Source of the DNA: Paraburkholderia ultramafica | GTDB taxonomy: Bacteria > Pseudomonadota > Gammaproteobacteria > Burkholderiales > Burkholderiaceae | Length of the DNA stretch: 64,000 nucleotides | Reading direction: 5' to 3' | Assembly: GCF_902859915.1 (NCBI RefSeq) | Contig: NZ_CADIKK010000038.1 | Coordinates: 1-64,000, forward strand | Shown here: positions 1 to 9,003 of the stretch, piece by piece | How the letters are laid out: the number at the start of each line of letters is the position of its first letter | Position numbering within the stretch: the stretch's first letter is position 1 | Position numbers and translations under genes: made by a program | Notes under the pieces: generated by a model | What the model saw: only the letters and a program-made list of their open reading frames with translations | What the model was told of the DNA's origin: nothing | Database searches by the model: none

Positions 1-92
1 ATCAAGCAAGAAACCGCATTCTTGAGGCCGTTCGAATCCGCGTTCGACACCACTTCCAACTGGCGCCATTACGGCGATCATCCCCGGCGCCT

Positions 93-530
93 TTACGCCG
101 ATCCGTGACAGTCTAAGGCTCGAAACACGACCCGCTCGACAGGCTTGCTTCGTCCGGCAATGGTTTTACGCCCCGCCGGGTCGAACCCGGCATCCGCGAT
201 CAGCTTGTCAGCTAAGTATTGGTCGATATCACGCGCGCCGCACGCGTTGACGACAATGTCCGCTTCGCGCAGGAGGCGGCCTACGAGGTTCCTCTGCTCG
301 TCCTTGTCATCCGGCCGCTCCGGCGTTCGGTCGAAAAATCTCCCATAGGGGCTAGGCATATCGCGCCACAGGTCGACAGGGACGCCGCCGCGCGGAACGC
401 GGTTTAAGTGCGTTACCGTGTCGCCGTTCTTCAGCCGATACGCACCGTTCAGACGCTTGGCGATACCCAAGTACTCGGCGACGTGCTCGGCCACCGTCGA
501 ATCGCTAACGACATAACACCGCTTCTGCAT
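93..530 (-). CDS. Degenerate topoisomerase III-like (TOPRIM) protein, short
   Basis: About 145 residues. The N-terminus (YVVSDSTVAEHVAEYLG, then a K-N-G-D stretch) and the later GFDPAG and VERV segments match the start of topoisomerase III proteins and the two other topB-like genes in this window (4217-4462 and 36464-37705). The protein stops after the TOPRIM region, so the strand-passage domains and active tyrosine are absent. The TOPRIM acidic motif, normally D-x-D-R-E-G, reads GARDIDQ here (residues 98-104), so it should not bind metal as a topoisomerase does. The start at 530 follows an AGGAGTG ribosome site; an upstream in-frame start at 557 is possible. It is either a decayed topB copy or a repurposed TOPRIM-like protein. 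The family link is clear; the function is unknown. Confidence 0.6.
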   Translation of the reverse strand: MQKRCYVVSDSTVAEHVAEYLGIAKRLNGAYRLKNGDTVTHLNRVPRGGVPVDLWRDMPSPYGRFFDRTPERPDDKDEQRNLVGRLLREADIVVNACGARDIDQYLADKLIADAGFDPAGRKTIAGRSKPVERVVFRALDCHGSA

Positions 531-786
531 ACTGAGCCACTCCTGGCAAACGGCCAACGAATATCGGGCGAAACACCCACTTATGAACCACTACGACAAC
601 CGCCTTTCTCCCCTGTTTGTCATTGTTGAGAGCGATCGGTAGTTCCGCGCAAAACGTCCCTACATTGGCTTGTCCACGGCCTGAAACCTGCGCGAAACCG
701 GCCCGACGGCCCTGCCGCACGCAGAAGGCTGGTCTTGCACAAGGCATGCGCAGCATGCGGCGGTGGGCAAGTAATCGTCTGGCGCG
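531..786. other. Intergenic stretch, no supported gene
   Basis: This lies between two minus-strand genes. Short open frames exist on both strands but none has a convincing ribosome site or recognisable product. It probably holds the promoter of the topB-like gene that starts at 530. Confidence 0.4.
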
Positions 787-1362
787 TCATTCCAAATTCG
801 GCCCGGCTTTCTCGATAGCCGCATCGATTGCCGCCTGCAAATCGAAAGTACCGGCCTCGATCTTCCCCACCTTTTCTTTCAGCACGGCGACGAGACCAGC
901 GTTCGCGAGCAAATCAGCGCCGGCCGGCGCATCTGCCAACGCATCTTTCACCTTCTGCTCAAGGGCTACATCAGCATGAGCCCGCTCGTGAGTCTCTTTC
1001 AAGGCCACCGACTTGTCGGGCCGCGCCCAGGCCGGCGGCTTGCCCGCGCTGGGCTCCCACTCTTCCATGAACACCTGGGCTGCGAAGATGCCAATTTCGT
1101 GCAGCGTTTTGAGCGCCAGACCGGCATCCCGGAACGCCCTTAGCTCGCGCTGCCGCGTTGTCACGAGATCGGCCTCGCCGGCACAGGTCACGAACTCGAC
1201 GTAAAAGTAGTTTCCATACGCGGCTCGCACGTTGGCCGCGCGTATCCCACCAATACGCACGGCGAGCCGTGCCTGGTCTATGTCGAACGCTTCGCGCATC
1301 CCGCTCTCTCCACCGAAATAATCCACCGAAACGAAATCGCTATTGACACGCCCTATCTCCAC
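787..1362 (-). CDS. Hypothetical protein, plasmid accessory
   Basis: A 191-residue protein I do not recognise. It appears soluble, with no signal peptide or membrane segment. The first ~110 residues are mixed alpha/beta. The C-terminal ~70 residues are alanine-rich and charged (ALEQKVKDALADAP and following), probably helical. It is divergent from the zinc-ribbon/AAA operon that begins at 1440, so an AT-rich regulatory region of about 75 bp is shared between them. GC and codon use look like the surrounding plasmid DNA. No function can be assigned. Confidence 0.6.
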   Translation of the reverse strand: MEIGRVNSDFVSVDYFGGESGMREAFDIDQARLAVRIGGIRAANVRAAYGNYFYVEFVTCAGEADLVTTRQRELRAFRDAGLALKTLHEIGIFAAQVFMEEWEPSAGKPPAWARPDKSVALKETHERAHADVALEQKVKDALADAPAGADLLANAGLVAVLKEKVGKIEAGTFDLQAAIDAAIEKAGPNLE

Positions 1363-1439
1363 ATGATTAATATTACCACATGACGAAATATAATATTTCC
1401 AACCCGGCCTGATGTCTAGCCTCTTCCCTCGGAGCAGCC

Positions 1440-1820
1440 ATGAGCCCTGAGAAATCCGCCTTTTTGCGTGAGCGTCACCCCCTCATCTTCTCCGCCACGA
1501 AGCAGAGTCACCCGCATGCCCCGTTCAGCTACTGGGGGCTCCAGTGCGGTGATGGCTGGGCCGGGTTGCTCGACGATCTCTGCCGCCAGCTGCAATGCGA
1601 GACCGCCGAGAACGGAGCACCCCAAGTCGTGGCGCTGCAGGTGAAAGAAAAATTCGGAGCCATCCGCTTTTACGCCGCCGACCTCGCTGCCCGGCAACGA
1701 AATCTAGTCCAAGCAGCAGAAGCGGCCAGCAAAACGACCTGCGAGACGTGCGGCGCACCCGGCGCGCTGATCGATGGTCTGTGGGTGAAGACGCGATGCA
1801 CTGCCCACGCGGCCGACTAA
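1440..1820 (+). CDS. Small zinc-ribbon-like hypothetical protein
   Basis: A 126-residue protein. The central part (W-G-L-Q-C-G-D-G-W then L-x-x-L-C) and the C-terminal CETCGAPG...TRCTAH pattern give four Cys/His ligands suited to one structural zinc site. The segment VKEKFGAIRFY is a recognisable feature of small hypothetical proteins carried by beta-proteobacterial plasmids and phages. It is the first gene of a plus-strand set (AAA ATPase, small protein, HAD proteins). The next start lies 35 bp downstream, which suggests co-transcription. Function unknown. Confidence 0.7.
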   Translation: MSPEKSAFLRERHPLIFSATKQSHPHAPFSYWGLQCGDGWAGLLDDLCRQLQCETAENGAPQVVALQVKEKFGAIRFYAADLAARQRNLVQAAEAASKTTCETCGAPGALIDGLWVKTRCTAHAAD

Positions 1821-1855
1821 GGGCTAATGCACAACGGCAACACCAGGAGAACGCC

Positions 1856-2857
1856 ATGCAAGACCGTATCAATTTTCTGAATCTCCGCGAGTTGATCGGC
1901 ATCGCGAAGCGCAGGAGCCCCGACCGCGACGAAGCGCGCAAAGTGAAGCAGTGGGCAGGACTCCTGCTGGAACATGCGGACAAGCGCTTCGGCGCGCAGC
2001 TCACCCCCAGCATGGAGGCTGAACTTCGGACGCTTTCCGAACGGCACCCGAACTTTGGCGAGGTGGTGGATTTCCTGTCCGCCGAGATGGCGTTTGCCCG
2101 AGCGGCCGGGCACGGGCTATCTTTCGCGCGACTGCTGCTCGTCGGCCCAGCCGGTACCGGCAAGACCACCTTCTGCCTTGAGCTGGCAAAACTGCTTGGC
2201 GTGCCTTCTCAGGTAGCCTCCGTGAATAACGTCCAAACGTCGGCTTTCCTGACTGGAACCGAACGACATTGGTCGAATAGCGAACCTGGGGCGGTGTTCC
2301 AGTTGCTTGCCAACAGCGCGTACATCAATCCGATCCTCGTCCTCGACGAGATCGACAAAGCACATGGGCATCACCAAGGCTACGACCCGCTCAACGGGCT
2401 GTACACGTTGCTTGAGCGCCGTACGGCGGAGCGCTTCTTCGATGTCGCCCTCCCCGGCGTGCATTTTGACGCATCACGCATCAACTGGATTGCCACCGCG
2501 AACTCGCTGGAACCCGTTCGGGCGCCTCTGCTCTCGCGCTTCACCGTTTTCCGGATTCGCCCGCTGTCGCAAGACGAAATGCGCGAGGTCATCGCACGCA
2601 TGTATGGCGAACTTCTGGAAAACAATCCGGCCGTCTCCCGGCAGATTGAGAGCACGTTACCGGACGACGTACTGGACATCCTGTGCGAACAGCTCGAAAC
2701 CGGACGGGACATGGATCGCATGCTGCGGGTTCTGATCGGCCGCACGTTGCAGGCCGGTGAGTCGACGGTCTCAACCCGTTCCATTCCACCACCGCATGCC
2801 GTCGGGATGCCCGGCGCCTTCGGCAGCGAGCGACGCCATCCAATCGGATTCTATTGA
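1856..2857 (+). CDS. Lon-like AAA+ ATPase (no protease domain)
   Basis: A 333-residue AAA+ ATPase. The start at 1856 has an AGGAGA ribosome site; the longer frame reaching back to 1595 only shadows the preceding gene. The Walker A motif GPAGTGKTT is near residue 100 and the Walker B motif ILVLDEIDKA near residue 163. A sensor segment (ATANSLEPV) and an arginine-finger-like LLSRF follow. The spacing resembles the ATPase core of Lon, but there is no serine-lysine protease domain, so it presumably remodels a partner protein. Likely partners are the adjacent small protein (2868) or the HAD proteins. Stand-alone Lon-like ATPases of this kind are common on plasmids and islands. The cellular role is unknown. 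Confidence 0.8.
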   Translation: MQDRINFLNLRELIGIAKRRSPDRDEARKVKQWAGLLLEHADKRFGAQLTPSMEAELRTLSERHPNFGEVVDFLSAEMAFARAAGHGLSFARLLLVGPAGTGKTTFCLELAKLLGVPSQVASVNNVQTSAFLTGTERHWSNSEPGAVFQLLANSAYINPILVLDEIDKAHGHHQGYDPLNGLYTLLERRTAERFFDVALPGVHFDASRINWIATANSLEPVRAPLLSRFTVFRIRPLSQDEMREVIARMYGELLENNPAVSRQIESTLPDDVLDILCEQLETGRDMDRMLRVLIGRTLQAGESTVSTRSIPPPHAVGMPGAFGSERRHPIGFY

Positions 2858-2867
2858 GGAGCGCACC

Positions 2868-3212
2868 GTGAAGGACATTCTGGATCTGGAATCGGAGGAG
2901 CTGGAAGAACGGATGGCAAAGATGTGCGATCAGGTCATGGACGCGTTGCTCGACGGCTATCCTGCGCTCTCCCGTCTGCAATTCGCACGCACGCGCATGG
3001 GCACGACGCATGAGTCTTTTATCGTGCTCGACGCCTTGCCCACGGTCGTCAGGAACGCGTTCACACAAAACTTCACCTGCGCAGCTTGTCTCATCCAGAC
3101 GAAGTGGAAGCTTGCACGCCACGCAGATTGGGAAAAGTGGGTCGAACAGCTGAAAGCAGGCACGTATGCCCCAGCCGGTGACCTTCAACAAAACGCCGAG
3201 CAAGCGCAATGA
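2868..3212 (+). CDS. Small acidic hypothetical protein in AAA operon
   Basis: A 114-residue protein. I chose the GTG start at 2868 because a GAGGAG ribosome site overlaps the stop of the ATPase gene just before it; the longer upstream reading lies inside the ATPase gene. The N-terminus is acidic and helical (LDLESEELEERMAKM), and two cysteines form a CAAC pair near residue 68. No known domain was recognised. Its tight coupling to the AAA ATPase and its 4-bp ATGA overlap with the next frame suggest translational coupling. It could be an adaptor or substrate of the ATPase (inference). Confidence 0.65.
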   Translation: MKDILDLESEELEERMAKMCDQVMDALLDGYPALSRLQFARTRMGTTHESFIVLDALPTVVRNAFTQNFTCAACLIQTKWKLARHADWEKWVEQLKAGTYAPAGDLQQNAEQAQ

Positions 3213-3325
3213 TTGTATTTCTCGACTTCGATGGCGTGCCGCACCCTTTTGCCGAACGCCGTACCCAACCATTTCGGGACATCCGAACTCCCGAAGATGC
3301 GTTAGGCGACTACACCTTCAACTGA
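3209..3325 (+). pseudogene. Truncated HAD-superfamily protein (N-terminal stub)
   Basis: A 38-residue frame that opens with MIVFLDFDGVPHPF, the HAD motif I (DxDGV) found at the very N-terminus of small HAD-domain proteins of beta-proteobacteria. It overlaps the preceding stop by an ATGA. The frame stops after 38 codons, far short of a functional HAD fold (~150-200 residues). It is best read as the remains of a HAD gene truncated by deletion next to the HAD hydrolase gene at 3336. Confidence 0.55.
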
Positions 3326-3335
3326 GGATCACACC

Positions 3336-4220
3336 TTGACCAAAGCAAATCTTCGAGCTCTAAAGGAAGTGAAATCGGGCGATGGAACAGCGATGACGGC
3401 GGCCGAGCTAATTGGCGTTCTTCAGGCGATTCCGCAGGAAGCACGTCTGACTCTGCACTTCTCCGAAAGAGGTCTGCCCGGCACGCGGGAAACACTGCAC
3501 CTGCTCGAATCACCGAGGAACGCAACCCGACTGCGCAACGCCATCGCCGAATTTCGGGAGGCGAAAGCGATAGAGGCGAGTAAGAAGTTGCCGCCGGTCG
3601 CGCCCAGTCTTGCCGACGTTACGCTTGACCCTGAGGTGCAGGCCGTCATTTTCGACGCATTCGGGACGCTCTGCCACATCCCAAACCCGACTCGGCCATT
3701 TTTGCGCCTTTTCAATCTCGGAGGAGGAAGAAACTTCTGGCCCGCGCTGAAGGTAGTCATGACGAAACCCCTCGACTTGCGGGGAGGAGCGGAGGCATTG
3801 AAACTTACCCCGCAGTCCGAAGTCATGACCGCGCTGGAAGTCGACCTCGCTGCGGAGCTTGCCAGCATCGAGCTGTACCCCGAAACCATTGATGTGCTAA
3901 CCAGCTTGCGCGCTCGCGGCATCAAGCTCGCGATCGCGTCAAATCTCGCCATGCCCTACGCCGCCCCGCTCCTCGCCTTGCTGCCGTTCGAGCTGGAAGC
4001 GTACGCGTGGTCGTTCGAGGTTGGTCATCTAAAGCCGGATCGGCGGATCTTCGAGTGGACATGTAAACGGCTAGGCGTGCTCCCCGAAAACACACTCGTG
4101 ATTGGCGACTCACTGAGCTCCGATTACGACGGTGCGACGCATGCAGGCCTACGCGCGATTTACCTCCGGCGCGACGCTGGCCCTGCCTCTGGTGATAGAC
4201 AACAAGGAGTACATGATTGA
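3336..4220 (+). CDS. HAD-family hydrolase with extra N-terminal region
   Basis: A 294-residue protein. The first ~100 residues are an unrecognised extension. The HAD fold then starts with motif I VIFDAFGTLC (nucleophile Asp near residue 107). Motif II is IASNLAMPY, motif III is the K of GHLKPDRRIF, and motif IV is VIGDSLSSDYDGA. That is the order of a subfamily IA phosphatase or dehalogenase-like enzyme, and all catalytic positions look present. The TTG start at 3336 has a GAGG ribosome site 10 bp upstream; an ATG at residue 19 is an alternative. It probably removes phosphate from a small metabolite. It closes the AAA ATPase operon, so a link to that ATPase is possible but unproven. Confidence 0.8.
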   Translation: MTKANLRALKEVKSGDGTAMTAAELIGVLQAIPQEARLTLHFSERGLPGTRETLHLLESPRNATRLRNAIAEFREAKAIEASKKLPPVAPSLADVTLDPEVQAVIFDAFGTLCHIPNPTRPFLRLFNLGGGRNFWPALKVVMTKPLDLRGGAEALKLTPQSEVMTALEVDLAAELASIELYPETIDVLTSLRARGIKLAIASNLAMPYAAPLLALLPFELEAYAWSFEVGHLKPDRRIFEWTCKRLGVLPENTLVIGDSLSSDYDGATHAGLRAIYLRRDAGPASGDRQQGVHD

Positions 4221-4462
4221 GCCCGAAGCGCACTTACCTTGCTGAAAAGCCCGACATCGCGAGGCACGTTGCTGAGTTCCTCGGCATAGCAAAACACTTG
4301 AAAGGCGCATATTTGCTAAAGAACGGCGACTGGGCGGCCGATGCTGAGGGCATCACCGGTGATGAGCTGCTGACGTTCGTGAACACCGACCTGTTCCCGA
4401 CGATCAAGGCGCGGGATGAGACAGCATCAAATGTCCTTGAATATTTAGTAGTCCTTTTCTAA
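4217..4462 (+). pseudogene. topB-like N-terminal fragment with foreign tail
   Basis: An 81-residue frame. The first ~37 residues (RTYLAEKPDIARHVAEFLGI, then YLLKNGDW) match the N-terminus of the topoisomerase III-like genes at 93-530 and 36464-37705. After that the sequence changes to ADAEGITGDELLTFVN-DLFP, which resembles the N-terminal region of type I restriction methylase (HsdM) subunits. The frame stops just before an IS1634-family transposase gene. It looks like a recombination joint between a topB-like gene and an hsdM-like gene that was later hit by the insertion sequence. A functional product is unlikely. Confidence 0.5.
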
Positions 4463-4474
4463 TATAGCGGAAGA

Positions 4475-6241
4475 ATGTCAGGCCCGCAAAAACTTTCTCC
4501 GCCCAAGGCTCGCTTCATCCTGCACAGCGAGCGACTGGGACCTTTACCCCTCGTCAATCACTTCATCGATCGCATCGGCCTGGCGTCCTTGTTCGATCGG
4601 CACGTTCCCTCAGACGCACGCTGTGCGGTCCCTCACGCCCAGGCCCTTGGCGTGCTGCCGCGCTCGATCATCGTCGAGCGTGAGCCGGTTTACCGCCAGC
4701 AGGAGACGGTCCACGACTTTGCGGGCGGGATGTTTGGCATCACTTCCGGGCAGATGGATCACCTCAGCGATGATCGGCTTGGCCGGGCGCTGGATCACCT
4801 GTTTGACGCCGACCGCGCGGCCTTGCTCACCGAGGTGGCGCTGGCCGTTGCAGAGCGCTTCGGCGTGAACTTCGACGAGTGTCACAACGACAGTACGACT
4901 ATCAGCTTCCATGGCAGCTATCGTGGTGCCTCCGGCCGCAAGATCCGCGGACGCACGGCTCCGATGATCACCTATGGTCACTCGAAGTCGCACAGGCCCG
5001 ATATGAAGCAGCTGCTGTTCATCCTCACCATGACCGCCGACGGCAACATTCCCGTCGCGTTCCGCTGTACCGACGGCAACACGAGCGACTCGCGTACCCA
5101 CATTGATACCTGGAATACGCTGCGCACCCTGGCCGGCCGAAGCGACTTCCTGTATGTGGCCGATTCAAAACTGTGTTCGCGCGAAAACATGGACCATATC
5201 GATCGCGCGGGCGGACGGTTCGTCACCGTGTTGCCCCGCAATCGCCTGGAAGACGCCGAGTTCCGCCAGTGGATCCAGTCCAACACCCCTGACTGGACCT
5301 GCGTGTGGGACCGGCCCAATTCACGCCACAGCGACGGGCCGCGCGACTGCTGGTATGTCTTTCGCGCGCCGCTGCTGTCGGCCGAAGCCAGGCCCGTCGT
5401 CTGGGTGTGGAGTCCGTTGCTGACGCTGCGCCAGGAGGCCAGGCGACGCAGGAACATCGCCGCGGCCATTGAAGAGTTGCAGCAGTTACGCGCGCGGCTG
5501 GCCGGCGCGAAGACGCGGCTGCGTGGCGCTGCCGAGATTGACCTGCAGATCAAGGTGATGCTCGAGAAGCACCACGTCGCCCGCTATCTGAAGGTCCGGC
5601 GTACCGTGCGTGAAGAACACGAGTACAGGCAGACGCGGCGGGGTCGCCCGGACCCCGAGACCGCTTACCGCAAGATCACCAGGCGGCGCTTTGACACCGA
5701 GTGGACGACCGACGAGCAGGCCATCGCTTACGATCACAACAGCGATGGCATGTATCCTCTGGTCACAAACGATCGCAGTCTGTCACCGGCCCAGGTGCTG
5801 GAAGCCCACAAGGGTCAGCCGATGATCGAGAAGCGCTTCGAACAGGTCAAGACGGTACATGAGATCGCGCCGGTGTTTCTGAAGGATGAGGGCCGCATCG
5901 AGGCTTTCTTCACGCTGTACTTCCTCGCTCTGCTCGTGCAGGCGCTCATTGAACGCGAGCTGCGCCTTGCCATGAAGCGCGAGAATCTCGACGAACTGCC
6001 TCTTTATCCCGAGCAGCGTCAGTGCGCACGCCCCACGACCGAACAGATCCTGCGCCTGTTCAGCCTCGCCCAACGTCACCGGCTGATCGAGGGTGCACAC
6101 ACGGTGCAGGTCTTCGACGTTCCCCTCACGGAACTGCAGCGTCAGCTGCTCAGGCTACTCGGCGTCCCGGAAAACGCCTTTCGCCCGCCGGACTCGCGAC
6201 GAAATTCGCGCCAAATTGGGTCCCCGACGTGCGGAATGTAA
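4475..6241 (+). mobile_element. IS1634-family (IS4-like) transposase
   Basis: A 588-residue DDE transposase. The first acidic residue sits in HNDSTTISF and the second in YVADSKLCSRENMD. The C-terminal KRFEQVKTVHEIAPVF block, with its glutamate, is followed by a helix-rich FFTLYFLALLVQALIER stretch characteristic of IS1634-type enzymes. Length and domain order fit an intact gene. The insertion lies directly after the topB/hsdM-like fragment at 4217-4462. I could not fix the terminal inverted repeats by eye, so only the gene is given as the extent. A strong hairpin follows at 6247-6285. Confidence 0.85.
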
Positions 6242-6246
6242 GATGT

Positions 6247-6285
6247 GTCGTTTGACGCTCCGCCATTCGTGGAGCGTCTAACGAC
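6247..6285. terminator. Hairpin after the IS1634-family transposase
   Basis: GACGCTCC (6254-6261) pairs with GGAGCGTC (6271-6278). The stem extends outwards with GTCGTT (6247-6252) against AACGAC (6280-6285) across one T-T mismatch. There is no long T-run directly after the stem, so it may be a protective or attenuating hairpin rather than a classic terminator. Confidence 0.5.
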
Positions 6286-6417
6286 ACTCCCGAATGGCCT
6301 TTTTTTTGGAGGCCATTATGTTCACGGTAACAACTGTTACTACAGGTAATCTGTTTCCCCTGCCTGGGTACGGACCGTTTTCGCAACAACTGGACCGCAT
6401 CGCGCGGAACGCCTTTG

Positions 6418-6822
6418 ATGTTGGGTTCGGTCGAAGTCGGCGAGTCGGTTATGCCGGTTTTGGCCTTGCTGGAAATCGCCGCACATCCTCGCTCTCTAGG
6501 TTCGAAGTCATTGAAGTTGCAATTCGGCATCGACGCTTTGCGTTACGAGGGCGAACTGTGGCGCACGGATCGGCGTGGCTGGCATGATGGTGAATTGTCG
6601 GAAGGCGAGACACCTGATGATCCTGACTATGTGGGCTATGTTTCGCTGGTTCCTTACGTGGCGAATGAGCATGTGTCGGAAGACACTCAGTTTCGGTTGG
6701 GGTCAATCTCGATCGAAGGCCGCAGGGTCCGGAACGCGGATGGTTCGGTACGAATCGCGTTGTGGATAGGGTCCAAGGTCAATGAGGATTCAGACCAACT
6801 GAGGGCCGGTGTTCCTGTGTAA
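6418..6822 (+). CDS. Hypothetical protein
   Basis: About 134 residues, soluble. Its best-conserved-looking part is RYEGELWRTDRRGWHDGELSE through DPDYVGYVSLVPYV, a beta-rich pattern. I do not recognise a domain. An upstream frame (from 6318, MFTVTTVTTGNLF) has protein-like composition but is in another phase, so the true gene may start there with a frameshift near 6415. It ends just before a good intrinsic terminator (6854-6881), supporting a real transcription unit. Confidence 0.5.
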   Translation: MLGSVEVGESVMPVLALLEIAAHPRSLGSKSLKLQFGIDALRYEGELWRTDRRGWHDGELSEGETPDDPDYVGYVSLVPYVANEHVSEDTQFRLGSISIEGRRVRNADGSVRIALWIGSKVNEDSDQLRAGVPV

Positions 6823-6853
6823 CTAGGGAAGGCTTTTTAGCCGCTACAGAAGG

Positions 6854-6881
6854 GGAAAGGCTTCGGCCTTTCCTTTTTTTT
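6854..6881 (+). terminator. Intrinsic terminator
   Basis: GGAAAGGC (6854-6861) and GCCTTTCC (6866-6873) form an 8-bp stem around a TTCG tetraloop. A run of eight T follows. It ends the unit containing the gene at 6418-6822. Confidence 0.85.
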
Positions 6882-7257
6882 CATGCGTCAGAAAAGCGAC
6901 GCCTGCTCGGCGGCCGGCGTCGGCGTCGGCCGCTCGATGCGACGCATACGTACAATGAGCGGCACGCCGCATCCGTCGATCGTCAGGCCAGAGACATACA
7001 AACCAACCGCCGAGCATCAAGGACGGAGTTCTGCCAGTTGCGGCCTTTGGTCCGCGCTTTCGATCAGCCGTACGAACGTCCGATGTACGTCAGTTGACCG
7101 CCCATCACACACGGAAATTTTCAGGCAAAAGACGCACGGCGGTGCGCACGACTTTTCGCGCGTGGGCGCCTTCGCTGCAGACAAGACCAATGCAATTCCC
7201 CGGCCCAGCACGTCGCCTGATGAGTCGCTGCGCGACGTTGCATTGCCAGCGCCCGCG
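6882..7257. other. Intergenic, repeat-like debris
   Basis: No supported gene lies between the terminator and the 3' end of the membrane-protein gene. Stretches such as the one at 7020-7100, with cgaacgtccg-type words, resemble the dispersed intergenic repeats seen elsewhere in the window (for example 18785-18880), but they are too diverged to delimit. Confidence 0.35.
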
Positions 7258-9003
7258 TTAGCGCGAGACTTCGGCTGCCGCCTTGAGGGTCGCGGATGCA
7301 GACGCCGAAATAATCGTCGAAGCCGTTGCCGACGAGTGCGTCGCGAGCGCGTCGATGGTCGCGGCTCGTCGCGCCAGGCATGCGCTGCCCGCCGCGCAAT
7401 CCTTCTCTTCAGGCGTATTCACGCGCAAGCCGTTGCCCGCGTCGCTCGCATTGCCGAGATTGTTGACCGTCACATCGCCGTGATTGTCATAAAAGACATT
7501 CGTCGCGGAGGGCACGACCGGCGCGGGCGCCCGTATGGCAACTGAGTGCCGGTGCGTCGCCATCGTCTGCGCGAGCGTACTTTGCACAGTGGTTCTGATT
7601 TCGGCTAGGGCGACGGCGGACAGCGCCGTAGCGGACGAGGTAGAGGCTTGAGGCACGGGCGCGGGGGGCGGGGACGAGGCGATGGCAGGAGGGCTTGCGG
7701 CCACTGGGGCGGAGGCCGCGCGGCAAGGGAGATCGAGCTGTGTCTCGTTGCCTCCCTGATTCGGACTGTCGCCCGTCACGCTCGACGCAGCGTGGAGAAA
7801 CGCCCGCGGAGTCTTGCGCGACCAGCCGAGGACGTCCTCGCTCTTCATCACGACCTGGAAATTCGGATTCTTCGGCTGAAGCACGACTTCCGAGCCAATC
7901 CGCGAAACGATCGTCACAGGACCGACGACACCCGTTCCATCCGCATTCACTGCCTGACATTCCATGGCGTTACAACTGGATGCCTTCGCAATCTCGCACC
8001 CTTGCTTCGAAAGCATCACCGCGGCGTCGGGAATGCCGCCCAAGGCGAGCCTGCTCGCAATGCTGGCACTCATCAACGAACTCGCACTCGTCATCATCAG
8101 GAAGATCAACAGGAGCAATCCCGCCGCCGAGCCCAGATATTTCCATCGGCGCTTGTCATCGGCCCGGTCGTGAGTCAGCACGATGATGTTTGCCCCAAAG
8201 CAGATAACTGGCCATGCGAAAAACATGGGCAACTGATCATTCGAACCTGTCTGGCTGGATGTTAGAGCGAAGTAAAACGCCGCGATGATCTGCCCGAAGA
8301 AGAACGCTACGATCACCCCTACCACTTCAGACCTGTTGCGCTTTTCGCCATTCCACAGCTCGCTCAGGGAGCACCGGTCCTCGCCGTCCATCGCGGCCCT
8401 GTTGATGCTGGGCGGCTTGTCCTTTGCGTCCTGAGGTTTCCGATACGTGAGACCAAGGGCTAACAGAATCAGCAAACCGACGGTGCCGCCAAATTTCCAC
8501 CAAATGTCGATCTTAAGCAGCCACAGGCAAAACGCCCATGCAGGCACTGCCCCCAAGAAAGCCGACTTCCGCACGACTTCCTCCGCGCCGTTGAGCCGCG
8601 CTAATGAGCCGTGCGCCATCAGCGCCGGGAAAACGAACGCGGCAGCGAAGATAACCAGCATCAGCAAGCCGGTCATTGATACAGCCGCCAGGGTCGCGGT
8701 CAGATCCGCCAGCTTGATATTGGGAAAGAACCCCACGTTCAGAAAAAAGATCAACAGGAAAATACCGCCAAGGAACAGCAGGCCCTTCCACGCGAGGCTC
8801 ACGATTTCCTTGAGATTTTCGAATTTTTTCCCTTCCTTCTTCTTTTCCTCCGCCGCACCGTCGCTTTCCTTCTTTGCGCCGTCCTGCGTACCGTTGCCCG
8901 TCGGCTGCGAGGTATTCGTCGCGCTTTGCGGGGAGGCGGTCGCTGCGCCGCTCTGCGGCGTGTCGGCTGTCGACGTGTCGCCCATTTTTTGCTCATCACT
9001 CAT
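7258..9003 (-). CDS. Multi-pass membrane protein of unknown function
   Basis: A 581-residue protein. Residues 1-45 are low-complexity and polar (S/T/A/Q then K/E-rich). Seven hydrophobic segments follow between roughly residues 50 and 320, for example LLFLGGIFLLIFFLNVGFF and LLLLIFLMMTSASSL. The remaining ~260 residues are soluble, with a small beta-rich part (VTIVSRIGSEVVLQPKN) and a long Ala/Ser/Pro-rich tail. The start at 9003 is the first ATG. I do not recognise the family. The layout of disordered N-terminus, membrane domain and extended tail suggests a surface or sensor role, but that is only inference. Confidence 0.7.
   Translation of the reverse strand: MSDEQKMGDTSTADTPQSGAATASPQSATNTSQPTGNGTQDGAKKESDGAAEEKKKEGKKFENLKEIVSLAWKGLLFLGGIFLLIFFLNVGFFPNIKLADLTATLAAVSMTGLLMLVIFAAAFVFPALMAHGSLARLNGAEEVVRKSAFLGAVPAWAFCLWLLKIDIWWKFGGTVGLLILLALGLTYRKPQDAKDKPPSINRAAMDGEDRCSLSELWNGEKRNRSEVVGVIVAFFFGQIIAAFYFALTSSQTGSNDQLPMFFAWPVICFGANIIVLTHDRADDKRRWKYLGSAAGLLLLIFLMMTSASSLMSASIASRLALGGIPDAAVMLSKQGCEIAKASSCNAMECQAVNADGTGVVGPVTIVSRIGSEVVLQPKNPNFQVVMKSEDVLGWSRKTPRAFLHAASSVTGDSPNQGGNETQLDLPCRAASAPVAASPPAIASSPPPAPVPQASTSSATALSAVALAEIRTTVQSTLAQTMATHRHSVAIRAPAPVVPSATNVFYDNHGDVTVNNLGNASDAGNGLRVNTPEEKDCAAGSACLARRAATIDALATHSSATASTIISASASATLKAAAEVSR

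Noticed and set aside
1525..2169. Minus-strand frame of 214 codons
   Set aside because: Opposite the zinc-ribbon and AAA ATPase genes, which have clear domains and ribosome sites.
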